A stretch of 64,000 bases of DNA from Anaerolineales bacterium (lineage in GTDB: Bacteria; Chloroflexota; Anaerolineae; Anaerolineales; Villigracilaceae), in NCBI GenBank assembly GCA_030583925.1, contig CP129482.1, positions 2,108,001-2,172,000 of the forward strand. Reading direction: 5' to 3'. This document shows, in pieces, positions 54,409 through 63,786 of the stretch. The position numbers and the translations under genes are program-made. Each line of letters opens with the position of its first letter. Position 1 is the first letter of the stretch. Below the pieces are notes generated by a model that saw only the letters and a list, made by a program, of their open reading frames with translations, made no database searches and was not told the origin of the DNA.

Positions 54409-55956
54409 TCACAACGGAATATTCCCATGCTTCTTCGCAGGGTTGGCGTCGCGCTTGTTACTCAGCATTTCGAGCGCGTTGATCAGGCGCGGGCGCGTCT
54501 CTTTTGGCTCGATCACATCGTCAATGTAGCCGCGTTCCGCCGCCACGTAGGGGCTGGCGAATTTCTCGCGGTAATCCGCCACGAGTTCCGCTTTTTTCTT
54601 CACGGGATCTTTTGCCTTTTCCAACTCTTTGCGGAAGATGATGTTCACCGCGCCGTCCGGTCCCATCACGGCGATCTCGGCGGTGGGCCAGGCGAGGTTC
54701 AAATCACTGCGGATGTGCTTGGAGGACATCACGCAGTACGCGCCGCCATACGCTTTGCGCGTGACGACGGTCAATTTCGGAACGGTCGCCTCACAGTACG
54801 CGTACAACAATTTTGCGCCCGAACGGATAATGCCGTGATGTTCCTGATTGGTCCCAGGCAAAAAGCCGGGCACATCTTCGAAGGTGACGATGGGGATGTT
54901 GAACGAATCACAGAAGCGGACGAAGCGCGCTCCTTTTTCGCTGGCGTCTATGTCCAGCACCCCAGCCAAAACAGCGGGCTGATTCGCCACAATCCCAATC
55001 GAATGTCCGCCGAGCCGCGCAAAACCGACAACGATGTTCTGCGCGTAATTCTCGTGAATCTCGAAGAATTGCCCGTTATCCACGATCATACGGATCGCTT
55101 CTTTTATATCGTACGGTTTGTTGGCGTCATCGGGGATGATGCTGTCTAATGCCTCGTCCATGCGAAGCGGATCATCGCTGGCGACGAATGGCGGGTCTTC
55201 CATGTTGTTTTGCGGAAGATAGCCGAGCAGTTTACGGATGAGGAACAACGTATCCGCTTCATTATCTGCGGCGACGTGACACACGCCGGACTTTTCGGAA
55301 TGGACGCTTGCTCCGCCCAATTCTTCCTGCGTGACCTCCTCGTGCGTCACCGCTTTGACGACATCGGGACCCGTGACGAACATGTAGGAGGTGTTGCGCG
55401 TCATGAAAATAAAATCGGTGAGCGCGGGCGAATACACCGCGCCGCCCGCGCATGGACCCATGATAGCTGAAATTTGCGGGACAACACCGGACGCCATGGT
55501 GTTGCGAAGGAAAATATCCGCGTAGCCGCCGAGCGCCACGACACCCTCTTGAATGCGCGCACCGCCCGAATCGTTCAAGCCAATGACTGGCGCGCCGTTT
55601 TTCATCGCCATATCCATGATCTTGCAAATTTTTTCCGCGTGAACTTCGCCGAGGCTTCCGCCGAAGACGGTGAAATCTTGTGAGAAGACGTAGACCAGCC
55701 TGCCTTCGATAGTTCCCCAACCCGTGACAACCGAATCCGCCATAAATTTTTGTTTGTCGAGGTCGAAATCGCGCGTGCGGTGCTGAATGAACGGATCCAG
55801 TTCGCGGAACGAGCCTTTGTCTAACAGCAAATCAATCCGTTCGCGCGCGGTCAGGCGTCCTTTTGCATGTTGGGCTTTGATGCGTTCTTCACCGCCGCCA
55901 AGACGTGATTTCGCCTTGAGTTCATGCAGTCGTTGAATGTGTGTCTGCTTGTTCAT
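54409..55956 (-). CDS. Acyl-CoA (propionyl-CoA type) carboxylase beta subunit
   Basis: 515 residues. Carboxyltransferase that moves CO2 from biotin to an acyl-Co[49 protein letters not shown] and [17 protein letters not shown] are typical of PccB/MmdA. The likely substrate is propionyl-CoA, but acetyl- or methylcrotonyl-CoA cannot be excluded. It follows a small membrane-protein gene that overlaps it by 35 bases. Confidence 0.92.
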   Translation of the reverse strand: MNKQTHIQRLHELKAKSRLGGGEERIKAQHAKGRLTARERIDLLLDKGSFRELDPFIQHRTRDFDLDKQKFMADSVVTGWGTIEGRLVYVFSQDFTVFGGSLGEVHAEKICKIMDMAMKNGAPVIGLNDSGGARIQEGVVALGGYADIFLRNTMASGVVPQISAIMGPCAGGAVYSPALTDFIFMTRNTSYMFVTGPDVVKAVTHEEVTQEELGGASVHSEKSGVCHVAADNEADTLFLIRKLLGYLPQNNMEDPPFVASDDPLRMDEALDSIIPDDANKPYDIKEAIRMIVDNGQFFEIHENYAQNIVVGFARLGGHSIGIVANQPAVLAGVLDIDASEKGARFVRFCDSFNIPIVTFEDVPGFLPGTNQEHHGIIRSGAKLLYAYCEATVPKLTVVTRKAYGGAYCVMSSKHIRSDLNLAWPTAEIAVMGPDGAVNIIFRKELEKAKDPVKKKAELVADYREKFASPYVAAERGYIDDVIEPKETRPRLINALEMLSNKRDANPAKKHGNIPL

Positions 55957-56362
55957 GTTCCTCGCTCTTCAGGAAATATTTTCTGGCGCTTGGCAGATAT
56001 AAGCTGATGATAACTACGATCGCCAACAATGTCGTAACTAGCAATATAAAGCCGGTATTCGTCCGCGCGGATTCAAAGAATATCCGCTCGACCCAGTATT
56101 GAACATACCATAGAACGACGGAGGCGAGCAGGGCGAATCGCGACCACGGCTTGTGAGCGACGATGCCCCAGAACAAAACGCCTCCTGCGATAACCCAAAC
56201 TGCGCCGCCAATGGACAGATATATGGGGTTGAGACGCGCTCCGAACTCATCCAATACGTTCCACCAGCGCAAGGCGGCGATGAAACGCAAGGCTCCGTAC
56301 GCTGTAAGCATTAACACCGTCCACAGGAGCAGGGTTACACTAGCGGGTCTAGGCTGAGGCAT
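55922..56362 (-). CDS. Small membrane protein with four helices, unknown function
   Basis: 146 residues with four hydrophobic segments ([75 protein letters not shown]). Its C-terminal codons overlap the start of the carboxylase beta gene by 35 bases, so translation may be coupled. No family recognised. Confidence 0.65.
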   Translation of the reverse strand: MPQPRPASVTLLLWTVLMLTAYGALRFIAALRWWNVLDEFGARLNPIYLSIGGAVWVIAGGVLFWGIVAHKPWSRFALLASVVLWYVQYWVERIFFESARTNTGFILLVTTLLAIVVIISLYLPSARKYFLKSEEHEQADTHSTTA

Positions 56363-56413
56363 GAGTCCTTTGAAGAGGGCGGATCAACCATCCCTGAGGA
56401 AAGAGGCGGCTCG

Positions 56414-58471
56414 TCATTTGTCGTCCTCGTAACGCAGAAGTTGTTTGCCGCCGTAAAACACATCGGTGGGAGTTAAATAATCGTCGAACTGTCCATCGTA
56501 GGGCTGGCGGCTGAGGATGCCGGGATTTGCCAGCACATAATCCAAGCCGAGGCTGGCGAGGTATTCGCCCGCTGTGCCGTTTTGCAAATGCGCGAAGTAT
56601 TCGGGACTGTTGATCAAGCCGTCCATGTTGAGGATGGCGCGGTCTTGAATGAAGTAGCCGACGTTACCGCCGCCGGTGAAACCGATGAGACTGCCCGGCT
56701 CGGTGTTTGCTTCGAGGAGCGTGGCGATCTCCATCATCGGCGTATCGGCGGACCAGCGGTTGTATTGCATGGTGAGTTTGATGCCTCCCCAATAGGTCTG
56801 CGCCATGTTAAAGCCGAGGAACAGGACTGCGACCCACGCCGCGTATTGACGATATTGGATTCGGCGCGTAAGCGTGAAGAGGATGCCCAACGCAAAACAG
56901 ATCACAAGGATCGCGCCGATGCGCTGTGTGATCCAGTACCATTCTTTGAAGGCGGAATATCCGCTCGAATGATAGTAAACCGTTTGCAGGACTGAACCGC
57001 AAAGGATGGGAATAAATCCCAAGTGGATCAACGCCAGCCTGCTCTTTCCTTTGTTGACGAGCAGGAATACGAAAAAGACGGCGAATACCGCGACCAGCGC
57101 ATACCAGTAATATAAATTTACTTCGACAGTGCGGTTTGAAAATTGTTTTACAAAATCACCGACGGTATTTGTGATCGGAATCCACGCGAGACCGTCGCCT
57201 TCAAAGTTGACTCCGAAGAAATCGAAGGGACTGCGCGTCGCGCCGCCGTAAACGCGCGCGGGGAACGATCCCCACCAGCGTTTGATCTGTCCGCTGACGG
57301 GGGAGAATGAGCCGAACGCGAATTTGCTCCAGAGCATGTACGCGCCTAACGCGCCGAAAGCAACGCCGAAATAGGCGGCGCCGTCTTTCAGCCATGATGT
57401 CCAGTTTTGTTTGAGTTCATTCCATGGATTGGTTTTATTTTTCGAGGCGGTCGCTTGCAAGCGCAGAATCGTGTAGGCTAGGCGCGGGATTCCAAAGAAG
57501 AGGAGGGTGAATCCAAAGTCTAATAGAATGGCAGCGCGCGGGAAACCGGGGAAGTAGCCCGTGATCGAAATTCCAAGCATGATAACGCCGACGAGGGCGG
57601 ACCCAATTCCCATTGAGAGAAGGAGGCGAGTTGTCCACTGGCGAAGATTCGTCAAGGCAGTTTTTTGGTATAAGCCGAAGAAATACGTGAGAGGAATTTT
57701 TATCAGCAGTCCGAGCGCGACCATGATTGTCGCGACGGTTGAGTAATCGTAATATTCCGGCAGACCCAATCGAAGGATGAAGGATAGAAAAACCGAAGCG
57801 ATCACTGCGGTAATGTCAAGCGGCAGGAAATAGCGAAGCGGATGATCCCGAAAGACGACCCACAACCCAGCAGTTGCAACGAAGAAGATCAGATCGAGAC
57901 GGCTGAAAATGGTCAACGCGCCGACAACGCCCAACACGGCAAGTTGTTTTAGCATTGCCCCATTGGCGCGGCGATTCGATTCGAACTGATGAAGTTTATA
58001 TAACAACAGCACAACGAAGAACGCCGCGATGCCCGATTCGAGTCCCTGCATGTAGAGATTGCTGAGGATGTCGAAACTGAACGCCCAATAGAGCGCGGCT
58101 ATGGCTCCGATGGCGGGAGCAAACACCTTGCCCAGTAAGCGATATAAAAGGATTGCCGTTGAAACTTGCAGGGCGCTCATCACGATGAGCAACACGCGAA
58201 GAGGAAGAACCAGATCGAAACGCGCCAGCGCGAAGATGGGAACACAGACCAGCATCCACAACGGATGGTAGCCGTTCGTTTTGTTGATGCCGTCGAAAGT
58301 GGAACCATGTCCCTCGCTGATATTTTGCGCGACCTTGAAATAGTAATAGGCGTCGTCGCGCGTGAACCACCGTAGTGAAAAATTCTGTGCGTCGGAGAGC
58401 ACGGCGTAAACGCTCATGGACATGACAGCAGCGATCAAGATGATTTCAAACCAAGGCAGTTTTTTTATCAC
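56414..58471 (-). CDS. GT-C-like multi-spanning membrane glycosyltransferase (putative)
   Basis: 685 residues with about 12 hydrophobic helices in the N-terminal 540 residues and a soluble C-terminal part. The early loop WFTRDDAYYYFKVAQNISEG with its Asp pair resembles the catalytic loop of GT-C enzymes that use lipid-linked sugars. TNGYHPLWMLVCVP follows. It may glycosylate a protein or lipid outside the membrane. The end of the upstream dehydrogenase gene overlaps it by four bases. Confidence 0.65.
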   Translation of the reverse strand: MIKKLPWFEIILIAAVMSMSVYAVLSDAQNFSLRWFTRDDAYYYFKVAQNISEGHGSTFDGINKTNGYHPLWMLVCVPIFALARFDLVLPLRVLLIVMSALQVSTAILLYRLLGKVFAPAIGAIAALYWAFSFDILSNLYMQGLESGIAAFFVVLLLYKLHQFESNRRANGAMLKQLAVLGVVGALTIFSRLDLIFFVATAGLWVVFRDHPLRYFLPLDITAVIASVFLSFILRLGLPEYYDYSTVATIMVALGLLIKIPLTYFFGLYQKTALTNLRQWTTRLLLSMGIGSALVGVIMLGISITGYFPGFPRAAILLDFGFTLLFFGIPRLAYTILRLQATASKNKTNPWNELKQNWTSWLKDGAAYFGVAFGALGAYMLWSKFAFGSFSPVSGQIKRWWGSFPARVYGGATRSPFDFFGVNFEGDGLAWIPITNTVGDFVKQFSNRTVEVNLYYWYALVAVFAVFFVFLLVNKGKSRLALIHLGFIPILCGSVLQTVYYHSSGYSAFKEWYWITQRIGAILVICFALGILFTLTRRIQYRQYAAWVAVLFLGFNMAQTYWGGIKLTMQYNRWSADTPMMEIATLLEANTEPGSLIGFTGGGNVGYFIQDRAILNMDGLINSPEYFAHLQNGTAGEYLASLGLDYVLANPGILSRQPYDGQFDDYLTPTDVFYGGKQLLRYEDDK

Positions 58472-59643
58472 TGAATATCCAATGTAATTTTGCCGAAGTT
58501 TTCGTTTTTCCAGAGGCGTTCTTGCGCGAGGGCGGCGTCTTTGAGCGGATAGGTTTTGTCTATCACGGGTTTGAGTTTGCCCGCGACGATCAAATCCATC
58601 ACTTCTTTAAACTCTTGCCGCGTGCTCATCGTCGAGCCGAGGAGGCTGAGGTGTTTGGCGAACATGTACCGATTGTCAATTTCAAATTTGGGCGAGCCGC
58701 TATTGCCGACGGTGAGCAGTCGTCCGCCTTTGCGGAGGGCGCGCAGGCTCAACATAAACGTCGTGCCGACGTTATCCACAACGGCATCCACGCCGCGTTT
58801 GTTCGTGGCGAGAAAAACCGCCTTCGACCAATCCTCTTCTTTCGAACGGTCGATCAGCACGTCTGCGCCGATGGATTCTGCCAACTCCAATTTTTTCGCA
58901 TTTGACCCGACAACGATGACTCGCGCGCCGAGATGTTTTGCAACTTGGACGCTCGCCGTATTCACCCCGCCTCCCGCGCCGACGATGAGGACTGTCTCGC
59001 CCTCGCGAACTTGTCCACGCGTAACGAGGGAATGCCACGCGGTTTGATAAACCAGCGCGGCTGCCGCGGCTTGGTGAAAATCAAAATCGTTCGGAAGTTT
59101 GTATAGTTGTTGAATCGGCAAACAGATAAATTCCGCATATGTGCCGCGCACGGTTTCGCCGAGCAGATGCCAATGCAGGCACATATTGTCTTTGCCAGCG
59201 AGACAAAATTCGCATTGCCCGCATCCGAGGTTGGGGTTGATGACGACGCGGTCGCCAATATGAACAAACTCGCTGGTCGAGTAGCGAGCGCCCGTTGCGA
59301 GCGTATCGAGACCAGAGGCTACATGCAAATCAGTTGATGTGGTCTCGGTTTCGGCATGCTCAACCCGGCGGATATGGTCTCGGCTATCGCCTCGACCTAC
59401 TCGACCACCATTTGATTCCAATTCTTTAATTTCAACAACTTCTCCCGCGCCGTCTGCGCCGGGGATGTGAGGAAGTTCGAGTTTGAGTCCAGCCCAGCCG
59501 TTGCGAACCATCACATCCATGCGGTTGAGCGCCGCGGCGCGCAAGCGGATCAAGGCTTCGCCGGGTTTCGGTTCAGGCGTGGGGAAATCGGCGTATTCCA
59601 AAACATCCGGTCCCCCGTGCCGATGAAAAAGGATCGCTTTCAC
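58468..59643 (-). CDS. Zinc-type alcohol dehydrogenase with repeat-derived insert
   Basis: About 391 residues of the medium-chain dehydrogenase family. GADGAGEVVEI and GDRVVINPNLGCGQCEFC (structural zinc loop) frame an insertion of about 55 residues (from KELESNGGRVGRGD to ARYSTSEFVHI). Two tandem palindromes related to repeat B encode the insert. The NAD(P) site follows (VLIVGAGGGVNTASVQVAKHLGA). I chose GTG at 59643 because the previous codons are repeat D. The insertion falls in a surface loop of the fold, so the enzyme may still work (inference). Confidence 0.82.
   Translation of the reverse strand: MKAILFHRHGGPDVLEYADFPTPEPKPGEALIRLRAAALNRMDVMVRNGWAGLKLELPHIPGADGAGEVVEIKELESNGGRVGRGDSRDHIRRVEHAETETTSTDLHVASGLDTLATGARYSTSEFVHIGDRVVINPNLGCGQCEFCLAGKDNMCLHWHLLGETVRGTYAEFICLPIQQLYKLPNDFDFHQAAAAALVYQTAWHSLVTRGQVREGETVLIVGAGGGVNTASVQVAKHLGARVIVVGSNAKKLELAESIGADVLIDRSKEEDWSKAVFLATNKRGVDAVVDNVGTTFMLSLRALRKGGRLLTVGNSGSPKFEIDNRYMFAKHLSLLGSTMSTRQEFKEVMDLIVAGKLKPVIDKTYPLKDAALAQERLWKNENFGKITLDIQ
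59273..59315. repeat. Palindromic repeat B variant 1 inside the dehydrogenase gene
   Basis: CTGGTCGAGTAGCGAGCG, loop CCCGTTG, CGAGCGTATCGAGACCAG. Read in frame on the minus strand. Confidence 0.88.
59340..59409. repeat. Palindromic repeat B variant 2 inside the dehydrogenase gene
   Basis: Outer arms TGGTCTCGG and CTACTCGACCACC, with an inner GATATGGTCTCGG. Read in frame on the minus strand and separated from variant 1 by about 24 bases. Confidence 0.75.
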
Positions 59644-59644
59644 A

Positions 59645-59731
59645 GTGCGTCGCACCAGGCGGGTGAAGAAATCTCGTGAATGGGCATGGTCTACTCGGTT
59701 AAGGCGCTGCCTCAGGTCAGGTGCGACGCAC
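59645..59731. repeat. Palindromic repeat family D
   Basis: Arms GTGCGTCGCAC (59645-59655) and GTGCGACGCAC (59721-59731), the latter preceded by GGTCAG as in the copy at 5691-5741. It lies directly upstream of the dehydrogenase start codon and fills the gap to the acyl-CoA dehydrogenase stop. Confidence 0.88.
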
Positions 59732-59743
59732 TACACGCTCGCG

Positions 59744-60913
59744 TTATTTGAATCCCAACTCACTGCGCGAGATGACGTGCCGTTGAATTTCGCTCGTGCC
59801 TTCGTAAATTTCGGTGATCTTCGCGTCGCGGAAATATCGCTCGACGGGCAGTTCCTTGCTGTAGCCCATGCCGCCGTGAATTTGCACCGCCTGATGTGTC
59901 ACATACATCGCGGTCTCGCTCGCAAACAATTTCGCCATCGAGGCTTCAAGCGAATAACGTCCGCCATCCTTTTTGGATTTCTCCTTCGCCATCGCCGCGT
60001 TGTAGATTAACAAACGTGACGCTTCGATGCGCGTCTTCATGTCGGCGATTTTGAATCCCGTCCCTTGGAATTGCCCAATCGGGTGACCAAACGCTTCGCG
60101 CGACGACGCGTACTGTCTCGCCGCTTCGTACGCCGCTTCTGCAATCCCCAGCGCTTGGGTCGCGATGCCGATGCGTCCCGCGTCCAGCACGGTCATGGCG
60201 ATCTTGAAGCCTTCGCCCTCTTTGCCCAACAGATTCTCCGCAGGGACGCGGCAATCATCGAAGATTAACTCGCTCGTCGCGGAGGCGCGGATGCCGAGTT
60301 TCGGCTCCTTTTTGCCGCGCGTGAGCCCTGGCGTGTTTCCTTCCACGAGAAACGCGCTCACGCCTTTTTGTTTTTTCGCGGGGTCGGTCATCATGAACAC
60401 GACAAAATAATCTGCCACTGGTCCACTGGTGACCCACGACTTGCGCCCGTTCAAGATGAAGTGGTCGCCGTCGCGTACGGCGCGCGATCGCATCGTCCCT
60501 GCGTCTGATCCGCTTTGAGGTTCGGTGAGCGAATATCCGCCGATGGATTTCCCCGAGGCAATGGGAGTCACGAATTTTTTCTTCTGCTCTTCCGTGCCGA
60601 ACTTCATGATGCCGTGACAATACAACGAGTTGTTGACCGACATGATCACGCCGTGCGACGCGTCCGCTTTGCAGATCTCTTCGAGGGCGAGGACGTAGGC
60701 GAGCGTGTCCATGCCTGCGCCGCCGTATCCCTCGGGGATTTCCAAGCCCATGAAGCCCAGCGCGCCCATCTTCTTGATCGTCGCGTGCGGAAATTCTCCG
60801 CTCTCATCGAACTCCGCCGCAATGGGAACGATCTCTTTTTGCGCGAAGTCGCGCGCCGCGCTTTGAATCATTTTGTGCTCATCGCTGAGCGAAAACATGG
60901 CAAGGTCGGTCAT
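59744..60913 (-). CDS. Acyl-CoA dehydrogenase
   Basis: 389 residues. FAD-dependent enzyme that forms the 2,3-double bond of acyl-CoAs. GGYSLTEPQSGSDAGTMRSRA and the C-terminal VQIHGGMGYSKELPVERYFRDAKITEIYEGTSEIQ are signatures. The Glu of YEGTSE is the likely catalytic base, so a short- or medium-chain substrate is suggested. GGAGG lies before the ATG at 60913. It is first in the run that continues with a dehydrogenase and the acyl-CoA carboxylase genes. Confidence 0.93.
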   Translation of the reverse strand: MTDLAMFSLSDEHKMIQSAARDFAQKEIVPIAAEFDESGEFPHATIKKMGALGFMGLEIPEGYGGAGMDTLAYVLALEEICKADASHGVIMSVNNSLYCHGIMKFGTEEQKKKFVTPIASGKSIGGYSLTEPQSGSDAGTMRSRAVRDGDHFILNGRKSWVTSGPVADYFVVFMMTDPAKKQKGVSAFLVEGNTPGLTRGKKEPKLGIRASATSELIFDDCRVPAENLLGKEGEGFKIAMTVLDAGRIGIATQALGIAEAAYEAARQYASSREAFGHPIGQFQGTGFKIADMKTRIEASRLLIYNAAMAKEKSKKDGGRYSLEASMAKLFASETAMYVTHQAVQIHGGMGYSKELPVERYFRDAKITEIYEGTSEIQRHVISRSELGFK

Positions 60914-61028
60914 GGAGCCTCCGTCGTGGTGTGTTGCGCGTGATTATACCCTGTGGGGTAGGGTGAATTCTTGCAAAGGCTGGAGGCGAAATTTTGTTAT
61001 TGTTTTTATAAGGCTTTGGGGAAATTGC

Positions 61029-61838
61029 TCAACTAGCGAGATCAACCTTTATGGCGCTGAGAAGTTCTTGAATCTGTTCCTCGCTGATTGGACAACGCAC
61101 GGTTCGCTCTGAATTGTTCTGCAGGTAGATTTGCGTTTTATCGAGGTGTTGTTGGAAGGCGGCTTGATAAAGCAGGTTTGCCCCGAAACGCGGGTCTTTG
61201 TAGAGCAAAAGCACAAACGGTTTCATCCAGAAAGGCATACCGTCTCCTTGCGATAGCTTTGTCTTGTTCCCGCTCGGGGAAGCATGAATCACTCTAAACT
61301 TGAGTTTTGTCGAAAGATGATTCATTAACAGCAACCCTGCAAGTTTGGAGTTCAGGTATAAACTGAGCGCGCCTTGATTTTTTCGTGGGTTGACAATTTC
61401 GCTCGCGTTAAGGCTTCGGGCATACTCTAATCCGTCTGTGGCTGTGTTGACAACGAGCGGAGAAGTCGCTTGCGCGAGTGCGGGATGCAAACTATAGGTT
61501 AAGATGTATGGAGCCAACGTGTTTACTTCAAAGTGCATTTCATTCCCTTGTTTTGAATGCGCAATTTTGCCGAGCATGACTCCCGCGTTGTTGAAGAGGA
61601 CGTCAACACTATCAAGCGTTTCTCTGATTCTTGCGGCAACCTGTAGGATAGCGGATTGATCGCTGAGATCGGCGGCAAAAACATCCAACTTGGTTGAAGA
61701 AAAGGCGTTTTTCAGTCCGCTGATCTGATCGTCGGTTCTGACAATGACGGCGACGCGATGATCTTCGTCAAGTAGAAGTTTTAGTAACTCCAATCCGATT
61801 CCCGACGCGCCGCCAGTCAAAACGATGTTTTTAGTCAT
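61029..61838 (-). CDS. Short-chain dehydrogenase/reductase
   Basis: About 269 residues. TGGASGIGLELL is the cofactor loop and FNNAGVM the structural motif. YLNSK is the catalytic YxxxK, with the partner Ser region reading VVNTATDG (Ser replaced). That change suggests altered or weak activity. I chose the ATG at 61838 because AGGA lies seven bases upstream; a start at 61856 is also possible. Substrate unknown. Confidence 0.8.
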   Translation of the reverse strand: MTKNIVLTGGASGIGLELLKLLLDEDHRVAVIVRTDDQISGLKNAFSSTKLDVFAADLSDQSAILQVAARIRETLDSVDVLFNNAGVMLGKIAHSKQGNEMHFEVNTLAPYILTYSLHPALAQATSPLVVNTATDGLEYARSLNASEIVNPRKNQGALSLYLNSKLAGLLLMNHLSTKLKFRVIHASPSGNKTKLSQGDGMPFWMKPFVLLLYKDPRFGANLLYQAAFQQHLDKTQIYLQNNSERTVRCPISEEQIQELLSAIKVDLAS

Positions 61839-61926
61839 TTTGGTGTCCTGATTCATGTGCGATCTTGTAATCTTTCGCGTTGCAGAGAACATTATACATG
61901 CTCGTCCCTCTGATACAATCAGCCGC

Positions 61927-62016
61927 ATGGACTCGAAACCCAAGCCCGAAGAGCGCGTTTGGTCAGCGCTGGCGCATCTCTCCGCGCTGGCGATGGGTAT
62001 GGGGTTGTCTGGCTGA
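61927..62016 (+). pseudogene. Truncated DUF4870-like membrane protein (remnant)
   Basis: A 29-codon frame beginning MDSKPKPEERVW, followed by SALAHLSALAMGMGLSG and a stop. The ERVWSALAHLSAL stretch is typical of the start of DUF4870 membrane proteins, which normally run past 100 residues with three helices. The helices are missing, so this looks like the N-terminal remnant of a broken gene. Confidence 0.55.
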
Positions 62017-62171
62017 AGAAATCGACCCCACCTCGCCACACACACGCCTGACAGGTAGTACCAGAAAAGATCGTAGAAGTTACGAGAAAAGACCTGTGTT
62101 TCTACGAAATTAGCCACTCCACACAACACAAAAGCCGGAACTTCAAAATAGTTGGATGTATCCTTCGATAA

Positions 62172-62187
62172 TGTGACCTACATCACT
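62172..62187. promoter_or_regulatory. CRP/FNR-like operator upstream of the CBS gene
   Basis: TGTGA-CCTACA-TCACT is close to the TGTGA-N6-TCACA consensus. It lies 75 bases before the ATG and upstream of TATAAT (62222-62227). Confidence 0.4.
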
Positions 62188-62221
62188 CCGAATTGGTGAC
62201 TTTTTTTCTGCCGGTAGTGAA

Positions 62222-62227
62222 TATAAT
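62222..62227 (+). promoter_or_regulatory. Likely -10 box of the CBS gene
   Basis: A perfect TATAAT, 36 bases before the ATG. The -35 is poor, which fits activation by a factor bound at 62172-62187. Confidence 0.5.
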
Positions 62228-62262
62228 ACCTTTGTAGCTTTAATTGAGAAACGGAGGTCAAT

Positions 62263-62904
62263 ATGTTGGTCAGTGAAAGAATGTCCCGCCCGGTGATCAC
62301 GGTCGCTCCGGAGGAGCCAATCCATGATGTAATGGCGTTGTTCAAGCGTGAGCGCATCCGCCGCGCACCGGTGGTCAAGGACGGAAAATTGGTCGGCATC
62401 GTCTCGCAGTCAGATCTGCTCAACGCATCGCCGTCGCCGGTCACATCGCTAAGCGTTTGGGAATTGAATTACCTGTTGAGCAAAGTAACGGTCAGCCGCG
62501 TGATGAGCCGGAAAGTCCGCACAGTGGACGTGGACACACCCATCGAAGAAGCTGCGCGCATGATGGCGGATAACAAGATCGGCGGGCTGCCGGTCGTGAA
62601 CGGAGATCGCGTGGTCGGCATGATCACCGAGACCGATCTGTTCAAGGTGTTCCTCGAGATGATGGGCGCGCGGCAGAAAGCCACGCGTGTCACTGCAGTG
62701 CTTAAGGATGTACGTGGGGAACTCGCAAAATTAACGAAAGCCATCGCAGGCGCGGGCGGCAACTTCATTTCGCTTGGCATGTTCACAGGGTCGGAATCCG
62801 GCACCAAGATCGTCACTTTCAAAGTGCTTGGCATGAAGAAAGAGGATGTCAAAAAAGCGCTGGGACCTGTGGTGAAAAAGTTCTGGGATATCCGCGTGAG
62901 CTAG
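62263..62904 (+). CDS. CBS-domain protein with C-terminal ACT-like domain (AcuB-like)
   Basis: 213 residues. Two CBS motifs form one Bateman module: MSRPVITVAPEEPIHDVMALF...GIVSQSDLL and MSRKVRTVDVDTPIEEAARMM...GMITETDLFKVF. The last 65 residues (ELAKLTKAIAGAGGNFISLGMF) look like an ACT fold. Such proteins bind adenine nucleotides and report energy state. The target is unknown. GGAGG lies before the ATG. Confidence 0.88.
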   Translation: MLVSERMSRPVITVAPEEPIHDVMALFKRERIRRAPVVKDGKLVGIVSQSDLLNASPSPVTSLSVWELNYLLSKVTVSRVMSRKVRTVDVDTPIEEAARMMADNKIGGLPVVNGDRVVGMITETDLFKVFLEMMGARQKATRVTAVLKDVRGELAKLTKAIAGAGGNFISLGMFTGSESGTKIVTFKVLGMKKEDVKKALGPVVKKFWDIRVS

Positions 62905-62924
62905 GTCGCCTCCCTTCCGCGGGT

Positions 62925-62958
62925 TAAATAACAAACCGGCTCAGCGCCGGTTTGTTAT
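62925..62958. terminator. Bidirectional terminator after CBS and pseudouridine synthase genes
   Basis: ATAACAAACCGGC-TCAGC-GCCGGTTTGTTAT followed by TTTTC. It lies between two convergent genes. Confidence 0.8.
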
Positions 62959-63684
62959 TTTTCTGGGCGGTTTGCCTTTCAACTCGTCCACTTCGTATAT
63001 GGTCAACGAACGCCATTGACCGGGCTTAAGGTTCCCCAGCCGCAACTCGCCGATGCGGATGCGCAGGATTCGCACCAACGGCAGACCCAACTGCTTGCAC
63101 GTTTCACGGATCTGGCGTTTGCGCCCCTCCCCCATCACCACGCGCACCCACGCGCCTTTGCCCTGCCCCGATTCATAACGGACGTTGACCGGTTGGGTTT
63201 TGTATCCATCTTCTAACACGACGCCTCTTTTCCACGCTTCGACCTGCTCCGCATCTGGACGCCGCGCCAACAGGACGCGGTATTCTTTTTCGTGTCCGTA
63301 GCGCGGATGCGTGAGACGATTCGTCAAATCGCCGTCGTTGGTCATCAAGACCAAGCCTTCGCTTTCAAAATCCAATCTGCCAACAGGGTATAAATGTTCC
63401 GGCGCGTCCACCAAATCGCGGACAGTTCTGCGGTCGTCGCCTTTTTCTTTTTCAACTGTGGATAGCACGTTGCGCGGTTTGTACAAGGCGATGTAGGTCA
63501 AACGCTCGCGCGCAGGGATGGGCTTTCCGTCTACGGTAATTTTGTCCACAGCCGGATCAGCCTTCCCGCCGAGAGAGGCGATCTGTCCATTGACGCGGAC
63601 GCGCCCGGCGGAGATGAAGTCTTCGCAGGCGCGGCGTGAGCCGTATCCCGCTTGGGCAAGTATTTTTTGAAGTCTCTCAGGCAT
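62941..63684 (-). CDS. Pseudouridine synthase, RsuA/RluB family
   Basis: 247 residues. An S4 RNA-binding domain (MPERLQKILAQAGYGSRRACEDFI) precedes the synthase domain with the catalytic PVGRLDFESEGLVLMTNDGDL (Asp). GEGRKRQIRE is the second motif. It makes pseudouridine in rRNA; RluB- or RsuA-type targets cannot be separated by eye. I chose the ATG at 63684 at the start of the S4 domain. Confidence 0.92.
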   Translation of the reverse strand: MPERLQKILAQAGYGSRRACEDFISAGRVRVNGQIASLGGKADPAVDKITVDGKPIPARERLTYIALYKPRNVLSTVEKEKGDDRRTVRDLVDAPEHLYPVGRLDFESEGLVLMTNDGDLTNRLTHPRYGHEKEYRVLLARRPDAEQVEAWKRGVVLEDGYKTQPVNVRYESGQGKGAWVRVVMGEGRKRQIRETCKQLGLPLVRILRIRIGELRLGNLKPGQWRSLTIYEVDELKGKPPRKITNRR

Positions 63685-63786
63685 GATGTCAATCCTATTG
63701 CGCGTCATTATATCAGTGCAACGATGCAGGAATGCGCGTGTTATCTATGATGTGGATTTCACGAACTACGGGAAAGGAGTTCTGCC

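Larger units (their letters stand above)
61839..62262. other. Gap between SDR and CBS genes: remnant and promoter region
   Basis: Holds the DUF4870-like gene remnant (61927-62016) and a short A/T- and repeat-like stretch (CGCCTGACAGGT near 62048). A CRP/FNR-like site (62172-62187) and the CBS gene promoter follow. No further gene is seen. Confidence 0.5.
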
